NCBI RefSeq assembly: GCF_022844465.1
Contig: NZ_JALHLP010000022.1
Coordinates: 1 to 64,000, forward strand
Direction: 5' to 3'
DNA length: 64,000 nt
Source of the DNA: Bradyrhizobium sp.
GTDB taxonomy: Bacteria; Pseudomonadota; Alphaproteobacteria; Rhizobiales; Xanthobacteraceae
Positions 43,755 through 52,103 of this stretch are shown in pieces (the stretch's first letter is position 1; each line of letters opens with the position of its first letter). The notes under the pieces were generated by a model. The model saw only the letters and a list, made by a program, of their open reading frames with translations. It was not told the origin of the DNA and made no database searches. Both the position numbers and the translations under genes were made by a program.

Positions 43755-44960
43755 ATGGAGAAGGGTATTTTTGAGGGCCTGAAGGTTCTGGATTGCGCGA
43801 GCTTCATCGCCGCGCCCGCGGCCGCCACCGTGCTTTCGGATTTCGGCGCCGACGTGATCAAGATCGAACCGCCCGGAACCGGCGATCCCTATCGCAACCT
43901 GCCGAATTTGCCGGGCTATCCCCAGAGCGAACATAATTTCGCGTGGATGCTGGAGTCCCGCAACAAGAGGAGCCTCGCGCTCGACCTGTCGAAGGCGGAA
44001 GGCCAGGCGGTGCTGCACCGGCTGGCGGCCCAAGCCGACGTCTTCATCACCAACTACCCGCCGCAGGTGCGCGAACGGCTCGGCATCACCCACGCGCATC
44101 TGGCGCCAGGCAATGAACGCCTGATCTACGCCTCCTTCACCGGCTACGGCGAGAAGGGCGAGGAAGCCAACAAGCCGGGCTTCGACTCCAACGCCTATTG
44201 GGCGCGCTCGGGCCTGATGGATTTGGTGCGCGCCGACGAGCACACCACGCCGGCGCGGTCGATCGCCGGCATGGGCGATCATCCCTGCGCGATGGCGTTC
44301 TACGGCGCGATCGTCACCGCGCTCTACAAGCGCGAGCGCACCGGCAAGGGCTCCCATGTCAGCTCCAACCTGATGGCCAACGGCGTCTGGGCCGCCTCGG
44401 TGCTGGCGCAGGCCAAGCTGGTCGGCGCCAAGTTCGGTGAACGACGGCCACGCGAGCATGCCTTGAACGCAGTCACCAACCATTATCAGTGCAAGGACGG
44501 CCGCTGGCTGATCCTGTCGCTGCTCAACGAGGACCGGCAGTGGCCGACGCTGGCGCGCTGCCTCGGTCGCGAGGACCTCGTCACCGACCCGCGGTTCGAA
44601 ACCAAGAAGGAGCGCCATGCGCGTTCGCTGGAACTGATCAGGATTTTCGACCAGACCTTTGCGACCCGGGATTTGGCCGAATGGCGCAAAATTCTCGACG
44701 GCAACGGACTGGTGTTCGGCGTTGTCGGCATCCTCGACGACATTCCGAACGACAAGCAGATGATCGAGAACGAGGTGCTGGTGCCGTTCGAGAACGACAC
44801 CACGATGACGATCTCGAGCCCGATCTGGGTGGACGGCAGCCCCAAGGTGCAGCCGCGCAAGCCGCCCGGGCTCGGCGAGCACAGCGATGAAATCCTGCGC
44901 AACGCCGGCTATGACGAAGCTACGATCGGCAAGCTGCGCGCCGCCGGCGCGGTAGCGTAG
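43755..44960 (+). CDS. CaiB/BaiF family (class III) CoA-transferase
   Basis: A 401-residue enzyme with motifs FIAAPAAATVLSDFGADVIKIEPPGTGDPYR, NKRSLALDLSKAEGQAVLHRL and YASFTGYGEKGEEANKPGFDSNAYWARSGL, the last holding the likely catalytic Asp. It moves CoA between acids; the substrate is unknown. It differs clearly from the CoA-transferase at 21.9 kb. A GST-like gene follows 12 nt after the stop and is probably co-transcribed, a combination that suggests processing of a glutathione- or CoA-linked carboxylate. Confidence 0.9.
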   Translation: MEKGIFEGLKVLDCASFIAAPAAATVLSDFGADVIKIEPPGTGDPYRNLPNLPGYPQSEHNFAWMLESRNKRSLALDLSKAEGQAVLHRLAAQADVFITNYPPQVRERLGITHAHLAPGNERLIYASFTGYGEKGEEANKPGFDSNAYWARSGLMDLVRADEHTTPARSIAGMGDHPCAMAFYGAIVTALYKRERTGKGSHVSSNLMANGVWAASVLAQAKLVGAKFGERRPREHALNAVTNHYQCKDGRWLILSLLNEDRQWPTLARCLGREDLVTDPRFETKKERHARSLELIRIFDQTFATRDLAEWRKILDGNGLVFGVVGILDDIPNDKQMIENEVLVPFENDTTMTISSPIWVDGSPKVQPRKPPGLGEHSDEILRNAGYDEATIGKLRAAGAVA

Positions 44961-44972
44961 GGTCGAGCCGCC

Positions 44973-45626
44973 ATGCCAACCTATCGCCTGCATTATTTTC
45001 CGGAGTCGGGAAACAGCTACAAGCTCGCGCTGATGCTCACTTTGTGCGGCCAGAGTTTCGAGCCGGTCTGGACCGATTTCGGCGGCGGCGTTACCCGGAC
45101 ACCGGAATGGCGGCGAAATGTCAACGAGATGGGTGAAATCCCCGTACTTGAAACGGACGGCGAGCGCCTGACCCAGACGGCGCCGATCCTGCTCAAACTC
45201 GCTCGCCAGTTCGGCCGGTTTGACGGCGAAACCGAACACGAACAGTTCGAGGTGCTGCGCTGGCTGTTCTGGGACAACCACAAGCTCACCGGTTACATGG
45301 CGACCTATCGCTATCATCGGACTTTTACGCCGTCGCCGGACGGGCGCGTCCTGCAGTTTTTGCGCAAGCGGCTCGACGACTTCCTGTCGATTCTCGATCA
45401 GCACATGCAGAAGAGTTCATTTGCGGTCGGCGAGCGACCGACGGTGGCCGACATTTCCATGATGGCCTATCTGCATTACCCCGCCGCCGAAACCGGATAT
45501 GATTGGGCAGCGAGCCACCCCGCGATCGAGGCTTGGCTCAAGCGCATGGCGCAATTGCCGGGTTGGAAGTCGGCCTATGATCTGCTGCCCGGCAAGCGTC
45601 TGACGCACTACGCCAGACAGGCGTAA
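44973..45626 (+). CDS. Glutathione S-transferase family protein
   Basis: A 217-residue GST. The N-terminal thioredoxin-like domain (about 1-80) contains YFPESGNSYKLALMLTLCG and the cis-Pro/SNAIL-equivalent EIPVLETDGERLTQTAPILLKLAR. The C-terminal helical domain has SSFAVGERPTVADISMMAYLHY, with the conserved Asp of the N-capping box. The substrate is unknown. It is probably co-transcribed with the CoA-transferase directly upstream. Confidence 0.88.
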   Translation: MPTYRLHYFPESGNSYKLALMLTLCGQSFEPVWTDFGGGVTRTPEWRRNVNEMGEIPVLETDGERLTQTAPILLKLARQFGRFDGETEHEQFEVLRWLFWDNHKLTGYMATYRYHRTFTPSPDGRVLQFLRKRLDDFLSILDQHMQKSSFAVGERPTVADISMMAYLHYPAAETGYDWAASHPAIEAWLKRMAQLPGWKSAYDLLPGKRLTHYARQA

Positions 45627-45630
45627 CCGT

Positions 45631-45795
45631 TCAGCGGTTGAACCACGCCAAGACGAAGCCGAACACGGTCACGCCCGCGAAGACCGCGATCGCGATCGCC
45701 CACATGCTGACGCGGATATCGCCGACCGCCTGCCGATCGGCCTCGTTGGCCGCGATCTTGCGGTTGCGCTGCTTGTCCTGGTCGGAAGAGTTCAT
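45631..45795 (-). CDS. Small single-pass membrane protein (54 aa)
   Basis: A 54-residue frame from ATG 45795 to TGA. A charged cytoplasmic start (MNSSDQDKQRNRKIAANEADRQ) is followed by one hydrophobic span (MWAIAIAVFAGVTVFGFVLAWF) and a short tail. The sharp polar-to-hydrophobic pattern is characteristic of genuine small membrane proteins, although no family is known. The gene is convergent with the GST gene, with only 4 nt between stops. Confidence 0.62.
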   Translation of the reverse strand: MNSSDQDKQRNRKIAANEADRQAVGDIRVSMWAIAIAVFAGVTVFGFVLAWFNR

Positions 45796-45865
45796 TGCAG
45801 GTCTCCGCTCAGCTTGCCGCCGCCATCACCTCGCTTGAAAACACCTAGCACAATCCGCAGCCGCT

Positions 45866-47353
45866 TTAGCGGCTCTTGACGAAGCACATGCCGATGCGCG
45901 AAATCCTGCCGGCGGCCTGGCAGGTCAAACCCTCGGCGCAGTTCCAGTCGCGAAAACTCTCATCAGTGCTGGCGCCCTGCACATAGCAATGCGCGCCCCA
46001 GCCATCATGGTATCCGGTGCCGGAGAGTTCGGTGCTGCCGCGCAGTTGCGGACGGCTGGCAAATCCGCGCGAGTAGTCCGGCGACCTGCCGTCTCGCAAC
46101 GCCTCCAGTATATCGCGGCGGCGGACCTGATCGCCAAAGAAATGCGGCGACGCCGGCACCGCCGTCGACTTCGCAGCAGTCCAGTCCACGCCGGGGAAGT
46201 GAAAGCCGCCGATGCCACGGGTCTGGTGACAGCCGGAACAGGTGACGTCGTTGAGCCGTCGCGCGAAACCGCCGGGCGAGCGGATGTTCTGCAGCTTGAC
46301 GCCGGCCGCCGCCGCCATGTTCAGCGCGGCGATGATTTCAGCCTCGCTGAAGGCGGCGCCCTCCCCGTTCACAAGGCTGAATTCCGGTTGCAGATCCGAC
46401 GGATCAAAGCCGGCCGGCGTTGATGCGACCGCGCCACGGGCGAGAAACTGCTCGGGGATCAGCGCGGTGCCGCGGTCGAACGCCGCGAGATTGACGGGAT
46501 CGAGCAGCCACGCCCTGAACTCGCGTTTGAGACCTTCGTCCGCCAGCAGACGCGCGCGGTCGATCTGGTTCTCCATCGGCGACTCCGCGAACACACGCGC
46601 GTGCCGATCGTAGCGAAACACCTTCAACAGATAATCCGTGCGAAACTCGCGCGCCGCCGTTTTCGGCGCATGCGCGATCTGGAGATTGGTTTCGATCCGA
46701 TCGATATTCTCATGGCCAAGCAGGTCGAGGGAATCGCCGTTTTCGCCGGCGAGCCAACGTTGGGCGATCTCCCGGCATGTGATCGCGGGGCCGTCGCGGT
46801 CGGGCGAGCGATCGGCCTTTGCCCTGAGCACGAGGTTCAGCGTCATCGGCAGCCGCGGCAACGAAGCGCCGTTGCCGGTCGCCGGCGTCTCCATCCGCAC
46901 CAAGCGGTAGATCAGCCGTATCTCGCCACAGCCTGCTTCGGAAACATAGCCGCGGTCCATGCGGTTGACGATGCCGGCCAGCACGAAACGTGTCTGCGTA
47001 GAGTAAAGCAGCTCGCGGTCGAACAACTGGAAATCAAAACCATTGCCGACGCCGACTGTAACCGCGGGCAGGTTCGCCCGGTGACGGGCCGTGTAGCGGT
47101 CAAATTCGCCGTCGATCGCCTGACGGACCGGCAGCATCGACGGCAAGGCGAACAGTTCGCCGTTGGAAAGCGGGGTATCCGCCGATCGCGCCGGCAGCAG
47201 CATGCGGTCGAGGCGAAGCCGTCCGCCTTCGTGTTCGCGCAACGCCGCCGGATCGGTGATGGCGGTCCCGCGTTCCAGCGCAGGCGTCTCGGCCGCGTAC
47301 GCCGCGCGCGCTGCATAGACGACCAGCATGAAGGCGAACAGATAGAACCGCAC
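45866..47353 (-). CDS. Secreted protein with one CxxCH heme motif, family unknown
   Basis: A protein of about 495 residues. The signal peptide RFYLFAFMLVVYAARAAYA follows a GTG start at 47353. The ~340-residue central region is not recognised. A single c-type heme attachment motif, CSGCH, is at about 372-376. The C-terminus holds more Cys (GAHCYVQG, WNCAEGLTC, GMCFVKS), probably disulfides, in a segment similar to small Cys-rich domains. A terminator hairpin for the upstream gene at 47436-47471 makes a start at 47473 unlikely. Redox or electron-transfer use is inference from the heme motif. Confidence 0.78.
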   Translation of the reverse strand: MRFYLFAFMLVVYAARAAYAAETPALERGTAITDPAALREHEGGRLRLDRMLLPARSADTPLSNGELFALPSMLPVRQAIDGEFDRYTARHRANLPAVTVGVGNGFDFQLFDRELLYSTQTRFVLAGIVNRMDRGYVSEAGCGEIRLIYRLVRMETPATGNGASLPRLPMTLNLVLRAKADRSPDRDGPAITCREIAQRWLAGENGDSLDLLGHENIDRIETNLQIAHAPKTAAREFRTDYLLKVFRYDRHARVFAESPMENQIDRARLLADEGLKREFRAWLLDPVNLAAFDRGTALIPEQFLARGAVASTPAGFDPSDLQPEFSLVNGEGAAFSEAEIIAALNMAAAAGVKLQNIRSPGGFARRLNDVTCSGCHQTRGIGGFHFPGVDWTAAKSTAVPASPHFFGDQVRRRDILEALRDGRSPDYSRGFASRPQLRGSTELSGTGYHDGWGAHCYVQGASTDESFRDWNCAEGLTCQAAGRISRIGMCFVKSR

Positions 47354-47435
47354 GCGAAACCGTGTCCTGACCAGTGCCGGCCCGCGACGTCGTTTGGAGC
47401 GTCGCCGACGGCAGATTGCGTTCAGGAAACTAGCC

Positions 47436-47471
47436 GAAAGGCCGCCCGGCTGTCTCGCGAGACGGCCTTTC
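47436..47471 (-). terminator. Hairpin terminator of the Pro/Glu-rich membrane protein gene
   Basis: GAAAGGCCG (47436-47444) pairs with CGGCCTTTC (47463-47471), and an inner GTCTCGCGAGAC palindrome lies within. It lies 21 nt past the stop of the minus-strand gene at 47492. Confidence 0.6.
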
Positions 47472-47491
47472 ACGTCGGGGTGAGAGAAACT

Positions 47492-48475
47492 TCAACGCGC
47501 GACGATCAGGCCCTTGGTGGTCACGACCACCCAGCGGCCGTCCTGGCGGCGGATGGCGTCGACCCGGCCGAGGCCCGGCACCGGATCGCCGGCATAGACC
47601 TCATACATGCCCCGGCGACCCTCGATCAGCGCACTGCCATTGGAGACATCGCGCAAGACCCAGCCTTCAACCGTCGGCAACCGCGCGAAATCGGGTTTCG
47701 GTGGCGCCGCGGGGGCGGCCGCGGCTGGCGCTGGTTGCGGCACCGAGCCCGTAACGTCCCGGGTCGTAGCCGCCGTTGCGGACGCCTGCGCGGCGCGGAG
47801 TTTTTCAACCGCTTCGCTGAGTCTGGCGAGTTTCGCCGCGGGATCGGCCTGCGCCTTCTCGACCGTATCGAGGCGTTCGGTGGTCTTGCTGAAGTTGGCC
47901 ACGCCTGCCTTGGCAATATCTTCAAGGCTCGCCCTCAGGGCGGCTATGTCGGCATCGATCCGCGCCACCGAGGCATCGAGCGCGCCGTTCCTCGCCAAAG
48001 CCGTTCCGCCCGCCGCGGTGCTTTTTCCAAGGCTCGCCGTCGCCAGCGCGCCACCAAGCGCGCCTGCCACCATCGCCAGCGCCACCACCGCGGCCATCGC
48101 CGGAATCCGACGCTTGCCGAGCACCGCCGCCCCGGGCATCGCATCCGCGCCGGCGCGATCGCCCGGCGAAACGATCATCCCAGGTTCGGCGAGAGGCGGT
48201 GATTCCAGCTTCACGGCATCGATCCGGGGAGTTTCAAGCCTGGGAGTTTCAATCTTGGGCTCCTCAAGCTTGGGAGTTTCAAGGGTGGCGGCCTCCATCC
48301 GGGGCGCGTCCGGCTTGGGCGAAGTCTCCTCTTGCTCGGGCGAGAGTATCGCCGCCGCCCCAGCCGTTCCGGTCGTCTCGGCCACCGGCTCGCCCGTCTC
48401 GGCCACATCGGGGGTGGCCGGCTCCGCACTGGTTGCGGACTCAAGGCTGTCGAATTTCGGCTGCTGATCGCTCAC
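47492..48475 (-). CDS. Membrane protein with Pro/Glu repeats and SH3-like C-terminus
   Basis: A 327-residue protein starting at GTG (GGAGA 8 nt upstream). Residues 1-115 are acidic and Pro rich, with repeated LETPKLEEPKIETPRLETPRI-type units at about 64-90. One membrane segment follows at about 127-150. Then come an Ala-rich coiled region (about 165-235), a Pro/Ala linker and a ~60-residue C-terminal beta-domain (VEGWVLRDVSNGSALIEGRRGMYEVYAG...GRWVVVTTKGLIV). The function is unknown; the layout suggests a cytoplasmic tail and a periplasmic sensor or assembly domain. Confidence 0.75.
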   Translation of the reverse strand: MSDQQPKFDSLESATSAEPATPDVAETGEPVAETTGTAGAAAILSPEQEETSPKPDAPRMEAATLETPKLEEPKIETPRLETPRIDAVKLESPPLAEPGMIVSPGDRAGADAMPGAAVLGKRRIPAMAAVVALAMVAGALGGALATASLGKSTAAGGTALARNGALDASVARIDADIAALRASLEDIAKAGVANFSKTTERLDTVEKAQADPAAKLARLSEAVEKLRAAQASATAATTRDVTGSVPQPAPAAAAPAAPPKPDFARLPTVEGWVLRDVSNGSALIEGRRGMYEVYAGDPVPGLGRVDAIRRQDGRWVVVTTKGLIVAR

Positions 48476-48708
48476 GTCGGATTCTCCAATTGGTTGACCA
48501 TTTGGTAACTTTTATAGCTTGTAAATTCGTTACCGGCCGCGGCCTTACCGAAATTTAAGGAAATCATCCAGGCTGGCCAGGCACGTTGTTCCGCACCCCG
48601 GCGGCGATTTCCCGATGCTGCCGTGCGGCATTTCCCGCCTGTTCCGTTTGCGCCGGCCTGTTTACCGACTAACATGCCTGCCCATCCGGCCAGAAGGCGG
48701 GTTCAGCC

Positions 48709-49083
48709 ATGACAATCGAAAAATGCATCAACGAATTTGATGTGGATGACGTCATTTTCGAGGAAGGCTCGACCGGCCGCGAGTTGTTCGTGGTCCTCGA
48801 TGGCCAGGTCGAGATCGCCAAGATCAACGGCGCCAGCAAGACCGTCATCGTCACACTCGGCAAGGGCGAGTTCTTCGGCGAGATGGCCGTGATCGACGGC
48901 TCCTCGCGGTCAGCCACCGCCATTGCCGCCGCGCCGAAAACCCGCGTAATGCGGATCAATCACGCCCGCTTCGTCTATCTGGTCAGCCAGCAGCCGGCCT
49001 TTGCGCTGATGATCATGGATGCGCTCAGCAAACGGTTGCGCGCCTCGAACGCCGTCGCCTTCAGAGCCCCGGCCAATTCATGA
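48709..49083 (+). CDS. Stand-alone cyclic-nucleotide-binding domain protein
   Basis: A 124-residue protein consisting almost entirely of one cNMP-binding domain. The phosphate-binding cassette is readable as FGEMAVIDGSSRSAT (about 56-70), with Glu58 for the ribose and Arg67 for the cyclic phosphate. It has no helix-turn-helix, so it is not a transcription factor like CRP. It ends in an ATGA overlap with the MBL hydrolase gene, so the two are made together and may act as sensor and effector. Confidence 0.9.
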   Translation: MTIEKCINEFDVDDVIFEEGSTGRELFVVLDGQVEIAKINGASKTVIVTLGKGEFFGEMAVIDGSSRSATAIAAAPKTRVMRINHARFVYLVSQQPAFALMIMDALSKRLRASNAVAFRAPANS

Positions 49084-49889
49084 GCGAGCGCAAGCCAAGC
49101 CCATTCAGGACCCTGCTCGAGACCGAGGTCTGCACGCTGATCCAGGCCGCTGAAGACGTCTATCAGATCCGCTTCAAGAACCGTGCGGCCAACGCCTACC
49201 TGGTACGCGGCAGTTCGCGCACCATCCTGGTCGATGTCGGACTGTCGTCGAACTATCCGCACCTCGTTAAATGCCTCGAGCACCTCGACTGCGCGCCCGA
49301 GAAGATCGACATGGTGGTGTTGAGCCACGAGCATCTCGATCACATCGGCGCGGCCTATCATTTCCATGGCCGCGCCTTCATCGCCGCACACCGACTGGCC
49401 GCCAACAAGATCATGCTGCGCGACGACTTCTCGATGCTGCGCAAGATGTTCAACGAGCCGAACGTGCCGATCAATGTCGATCTCTGGCTCGAGGAAGGCA
49501 ACCTCATCGACCTCGGCAATCTCCGTCTCAACGTCATGTACACGCCCGGCCACACCTCGGCCTGCATCACGCTGTTCGAGCAGGACAAGGGGCTGTTGTT
49601 CGCCGCCGACACGCTGATGCCCGGCGGCGTGATGGGCGGGGTGTTCGGGTCGGGCAGCATCGCCGACTACATCCAGTCGCTGGAGCGGCTGAAGGGGCTG
49701 AACTCGAAGATCCTGCTGTCGGGTCACGGGCGGCTCTCCGACACGCCGCAGGATGACGTGCGCATCGCGCTCCAGCGCTCGCACGGGCTGTTGTCCGACA
49801 CCGCGCAGCTGTTCGACGCGCTCGATGCGCGGTCGAACTTCGACCCGATCATGCAGTCGGTGCGCGACCTCAACAAGCTTGACGACTGA
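49080..49889 (+). CDS. Metallo-beta-lactamase-fold hydrolase
   Basis: A 269-residue MBL-fold protein with the metal motif HEHLDH at 83-88 (HxHxDH). Further metal ligands are in VMYTPGHTSACITLF and FAADTLMP, and the late His is in LLSGHGRLSD. A two-metal hydrolase is expected; thioesters, lactones, nucleic acids or cyclic nucleotides are all possible substrates. The gene overlaps the cNMP-binding domain gene by 4 nt. A C-terminal helical extension (QRSHGLLSDTAQLFDALDARS) is present. Confidence 0.9.
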   Translation: MSERKPSPFRTLLETEVCTLIQAAEDVYQIRFKNRAANAYLVRGSSRTILVDVGLSSNYPHLVKCLEHLDCAPEKIDMVVLSHEHLDHIGAAYHFHGRAFIAAHRLAANKIMLRDDFSMLRKMFNEPNVPINVDLWLEEGNLIDLGNLRLNVMYTPGHTSACITLFEQDKGLLFAADTLMPGGVMGGVFGSGSIADYIQSLERLKGLNSKILLSGHGRLSDTPQDDVRIALQRSHGLLSDTAQLFDALDARSNFDPIMQSVRDLNKLDD

Positions 49890-50005
49890 TCCCGTCGTTC
49901 CGGACGGGCGACACGCCGCCCTTGCCTGTTTGACAAATCCGGCCGCGGGATGTTCAACAGCCTTGCAACAATAACGGCCGTACAAGAGCAGAGAGAGAAA
50001 GCGCC

Positions 50006-50620
50006 ATGAAATTCTACGATTCGATCGGACCGAACCCGCGCGTTGTCCGCATGTTCATGGCGGAAAAGGGTATCGACGTGCCGAAGCAGGCCGTCGATCT
50101 GCGCAAGGGCGAAAATCGCGAAGCCGAGCATCTCAAGCGCAACCCGCATGGCCAGATGCCGACGCTCGAGCTCGACGACGGCAGCTACCTGTCCGAGATC
50201 ACCGCGATCTGCGAATACCTTGAGGAGAAACATCCGAAGCCCGCGCTGATCGGGGCGACGCCTGAAGAACGCGCCGAATGCCGGATGTGGACGCGCCGGG
50301 TCGACCTCAACATCTGCGAGCCTCTGGCGAACGGCTTTCGCTTCGGCGAAGGCCTCAAGTTCTTCGAGAAGCGGATTCCCTGCGCGCCCGAGGCGTCTCC
50401 GGGTTTGAAGATGATTGCCGCCAACCGCCTGCAATGGCTCAACGGCCAGATGGCGGACGGCCGCCAGTACCTCTGCGGCAAGCGCTTCACGCTGGCGGAC
50501 ATTCTGCTCTATTGCATCCTCGATTTCGGCGGCCAGGTCGGTCAGCCGCTCGATCCCGCCAATGCCAATGTCGCCGCATGGATGGCCCGCGTCGCCGCAC
50601 GGCCTTCGGCCAAGGCGTAG
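50006..50620 (+). CDS. Glutathione S-transferase family protein
   Basis: A 204-residue GST. The thioredoxin-like N-terminal domain includes FYDSIGPNPRVVRMFMAEKGI, with Ser likely the glutathione-activating residue, and GQMPTLELDDGSYLSEITAICEYLEE. The helical C-terminal domain includes LCGKRFTLADILLYCILDF. It probably detoxifies or conjugates electrophiles; the substrate is unknown. GAGAGAAAG lies just before the ATG. It is not closely similar to the other GST at 45 kb. Confidence 0.9.
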   Translation: MKFYDSIGPNPRVVRMFMAEKGIDVPKQAVDLRKGENREAEHLKRNPHGQMPTLELDDGSYLSEITAICEYLEEKHPKPALIGATPEERAECRMWTRRVDLNICEPLANGFRFGEGLKFFEKRIPCAPEASPGLKMIAANRLQWLNGQMADGRQYLCGKRFTLADILLYCILDFGGQVGQPLDPANANVAAWMARVAARPSAKA

Positions 50621-50720
50621 CGCCTTGTCGTGATGCAAACCTTCAAGCGCGAGCGAAGCGGCCTGGAAACGCCCCGGGGGCTTCGCTCCGCGCTGCGCAA
50701 CGATGCGAAAGATTTCGCGC

Positions 50721-51218
50721 CTACATCACCACCGGCGCGTCCGGCAATTCATTCGGCCCGCCGCCGCGCCGCGGAAAATGCGCGGCCAGTTCGCGCGATA
50801 CGGCCTCGACGCCGTTGATGACGCCGCGCTCGAAATCGCCTGCCCGGAACTCCGCCTCCATCGACCTGCAGATGTTCTCCCAGCCGGCTGCCCCGACCCT
50901 GGCGTCGATGCCGCGGTCGGCGACGATCTCGACGTCGCGATCGGCGAGCAGGAGATAGATCAGTACGCCGTTGTTTTCGGCGGTGTCCCAGATACGCAGT
51001 TGCGAAAAAACATCCAGCGCCCGTTCCCGCGCCGGTTGATCGCGAAACAGGGGAGCGCCATCGAGCGCGCCTTCGACGACGAAGCGCAGCTGTCCCGAAT
51101 GCGTAGCCTCCCCCGCCTTGATTGCCCGCTCGATCTTCGCCAGCACGTCCGGCGGAAATCGGCGACGGCGTCGCCAATTGTCCTGGAGCAGGTGCCTGGC
51201 GATGCGTCTGATGTTCAT
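50721..51218 (-). CDS. TPM-domain protein (TLP18.3/Psb32-like)
   Basis: A 165-residue protein with a basic start (MNIRRIARHLLQDNWRRRRRF). The TPM-domain core includes IERAIKAGEATHSGQLRFVVEGAL, ALDVFSQLRIWDTAENNGVLIYLLLADRDVEIVADRGI and a C-terminal helical part. No signal peptide is obvious, so it probably faces the cytoplasm. It lies 2 nt after the stop of the secreted TPM protein gene in the same direction, part of a TPM-TPM-LemA cluster common in proteobacteria. Confidence 0.88.
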   Translation of the reverse strand: MNIRRIARHLLQDNWRRRRRFPPDVLAKIERAIKAGEATHSGQLRFVVEGALDGAPLFRDQPARERALDVFSQLRIWDTAENNGVLIYLLLADRDVEIVADRGIDARVGAAGWENICRSMEAEFRAGDFERGVINGVEAVSRELAAHFPRRGGGPNELPDAPVVM

Positions 51219-51220
51219 GG

Positions 51221-52081
51221 CTACCAGTTCCCCGACGCGCCGCCGCCGCCAAAGCTGCCGCCGCCACCGCTGAAGCCGCCGCTCGACCCCCCGCTGCCGC
51301 CGCCGCTCGACCAGCCGCCACTCGTACCGCGGCCGCCGCCGAACGGTAGCAGATCAAACAGGGCTGTAAAAATGAATGCGATCACGCCGACGACCACCCC
51401 CGCTCCGATGTCGCCGGCCAGCAACCCGGCTCCGAATCCGACCACGCCGCCGGTTGCCGCCGAACCGGCCAGCCGGCCAAGCGCCGCCCGCAGCACGGTA
51501 CCGACAATGAACACGAAGGCGAGGACGAACGGATTGAAGGGGTCGATGTCGCTCAGGAAGCCAGGCGCCTGCCAATGCGGCGGTTCCGGCGCCGGCAGTT
51601 TCTCGCCGTCGATGATCCGGATCATCCGCCCGATGCCGGCGGAAACGCCGCCGGCGAAATCGCCCGCCTTGAATTTGGGCGTGATGTCCTCGTCGATAAT
51701 GCGCTTGGTGGTGGCGTCGGTGAGCGCGCCTTCGAGACCATAGCCGACCTCGATGCGCAAGCGGCGATCGTTCTTGGCGATCACCAGCAGCGCGCCGTCG
51801 TCGATCTTCTTGCGGCCGATCTTCCAGGCCTCGGCAACGCGAAGCGCGAACGGTTCGATGGCCTCGCCATCGGTGGTCGGCACGATCAATACCGCGATCT
51901 GGCTGCCCTTGCGCGTCTCCAGGTCCTGCAGCGCCTGCGTCAGCGCGGCGACGTCGCTGGCACCGAGCGTTCCGGTCTGATCGACGACGCGTCCGCTCAG
52001 CGCCGGCACCGCGACGAGCGCCAGCGCCGAACCGGCCCAGCACAGCAGCAGCGCAAGAAGGGAGGCTCTTGCAGCGTTCAT
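51221..52081 (-). CDS. YgcG-like TPM-domain membrane protein
   Basis: A 286-residue protein with a signal peptide (about 1-22). The periplasmic TPM domain includes RVVDQTGTLGASDVAALTQAL, GSQIAVLIVPTT, NDRRLRIEVGYGLEGALTDATTKRII. Two to three hydrophobic segments follow (about 175-240). The C-terminal tail is Gly/Ser rich, ending in GGGSFGGGGASGNW, a hallmark of YgcG-type proteins. The role is unknown; the family is linked to LemA proteins and membrane stress. It lies between lemA and the second TPM gene. Confidence 0.9.
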   Translation of the reverse strand: MNAARASLLALLLCWAGSALALVAVPALSGRVVDQTGTLGASDVAALTQALQDLETRKGSQIAVLIVPTTDGEAIEPFALRVAEAWKIGRKKIDDGALLVIAKNDRRLRIEVGYGLEGALTDATTKRIIDEDITPKFKAGDFAGGVSAGIGRMIRIIDGEKLPAPEPPHWQAPGFLSDIDPFNPFVLAFVFIVGTVLRAALGRLAGSAATGGVVGFGAGLLAGDIGAGVVVGVIAFIFTALFDLLPFGGGRGTSGGWSSGGGSGGSSGGFSGGGGSFGGGGASGNW

Positions 52082-52103
52082 CGCGATTGTCTTCTGTCGG
52101 CCG

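Noticed and set aside
45859..45874. AGCCGC-TTTA-GCGGCT hairpin as a terminator
   Set aside because: It overlaps the stop codon of the CxxCH gene, has only 6 bp and no T-run; probably coincidental.
50640..50715. GC-rich stretch after the second GST gene as another copy of the palindromic element
   Set aside because: It lacks the GTCATTCCGGG/CCCGGAATGAC arms.
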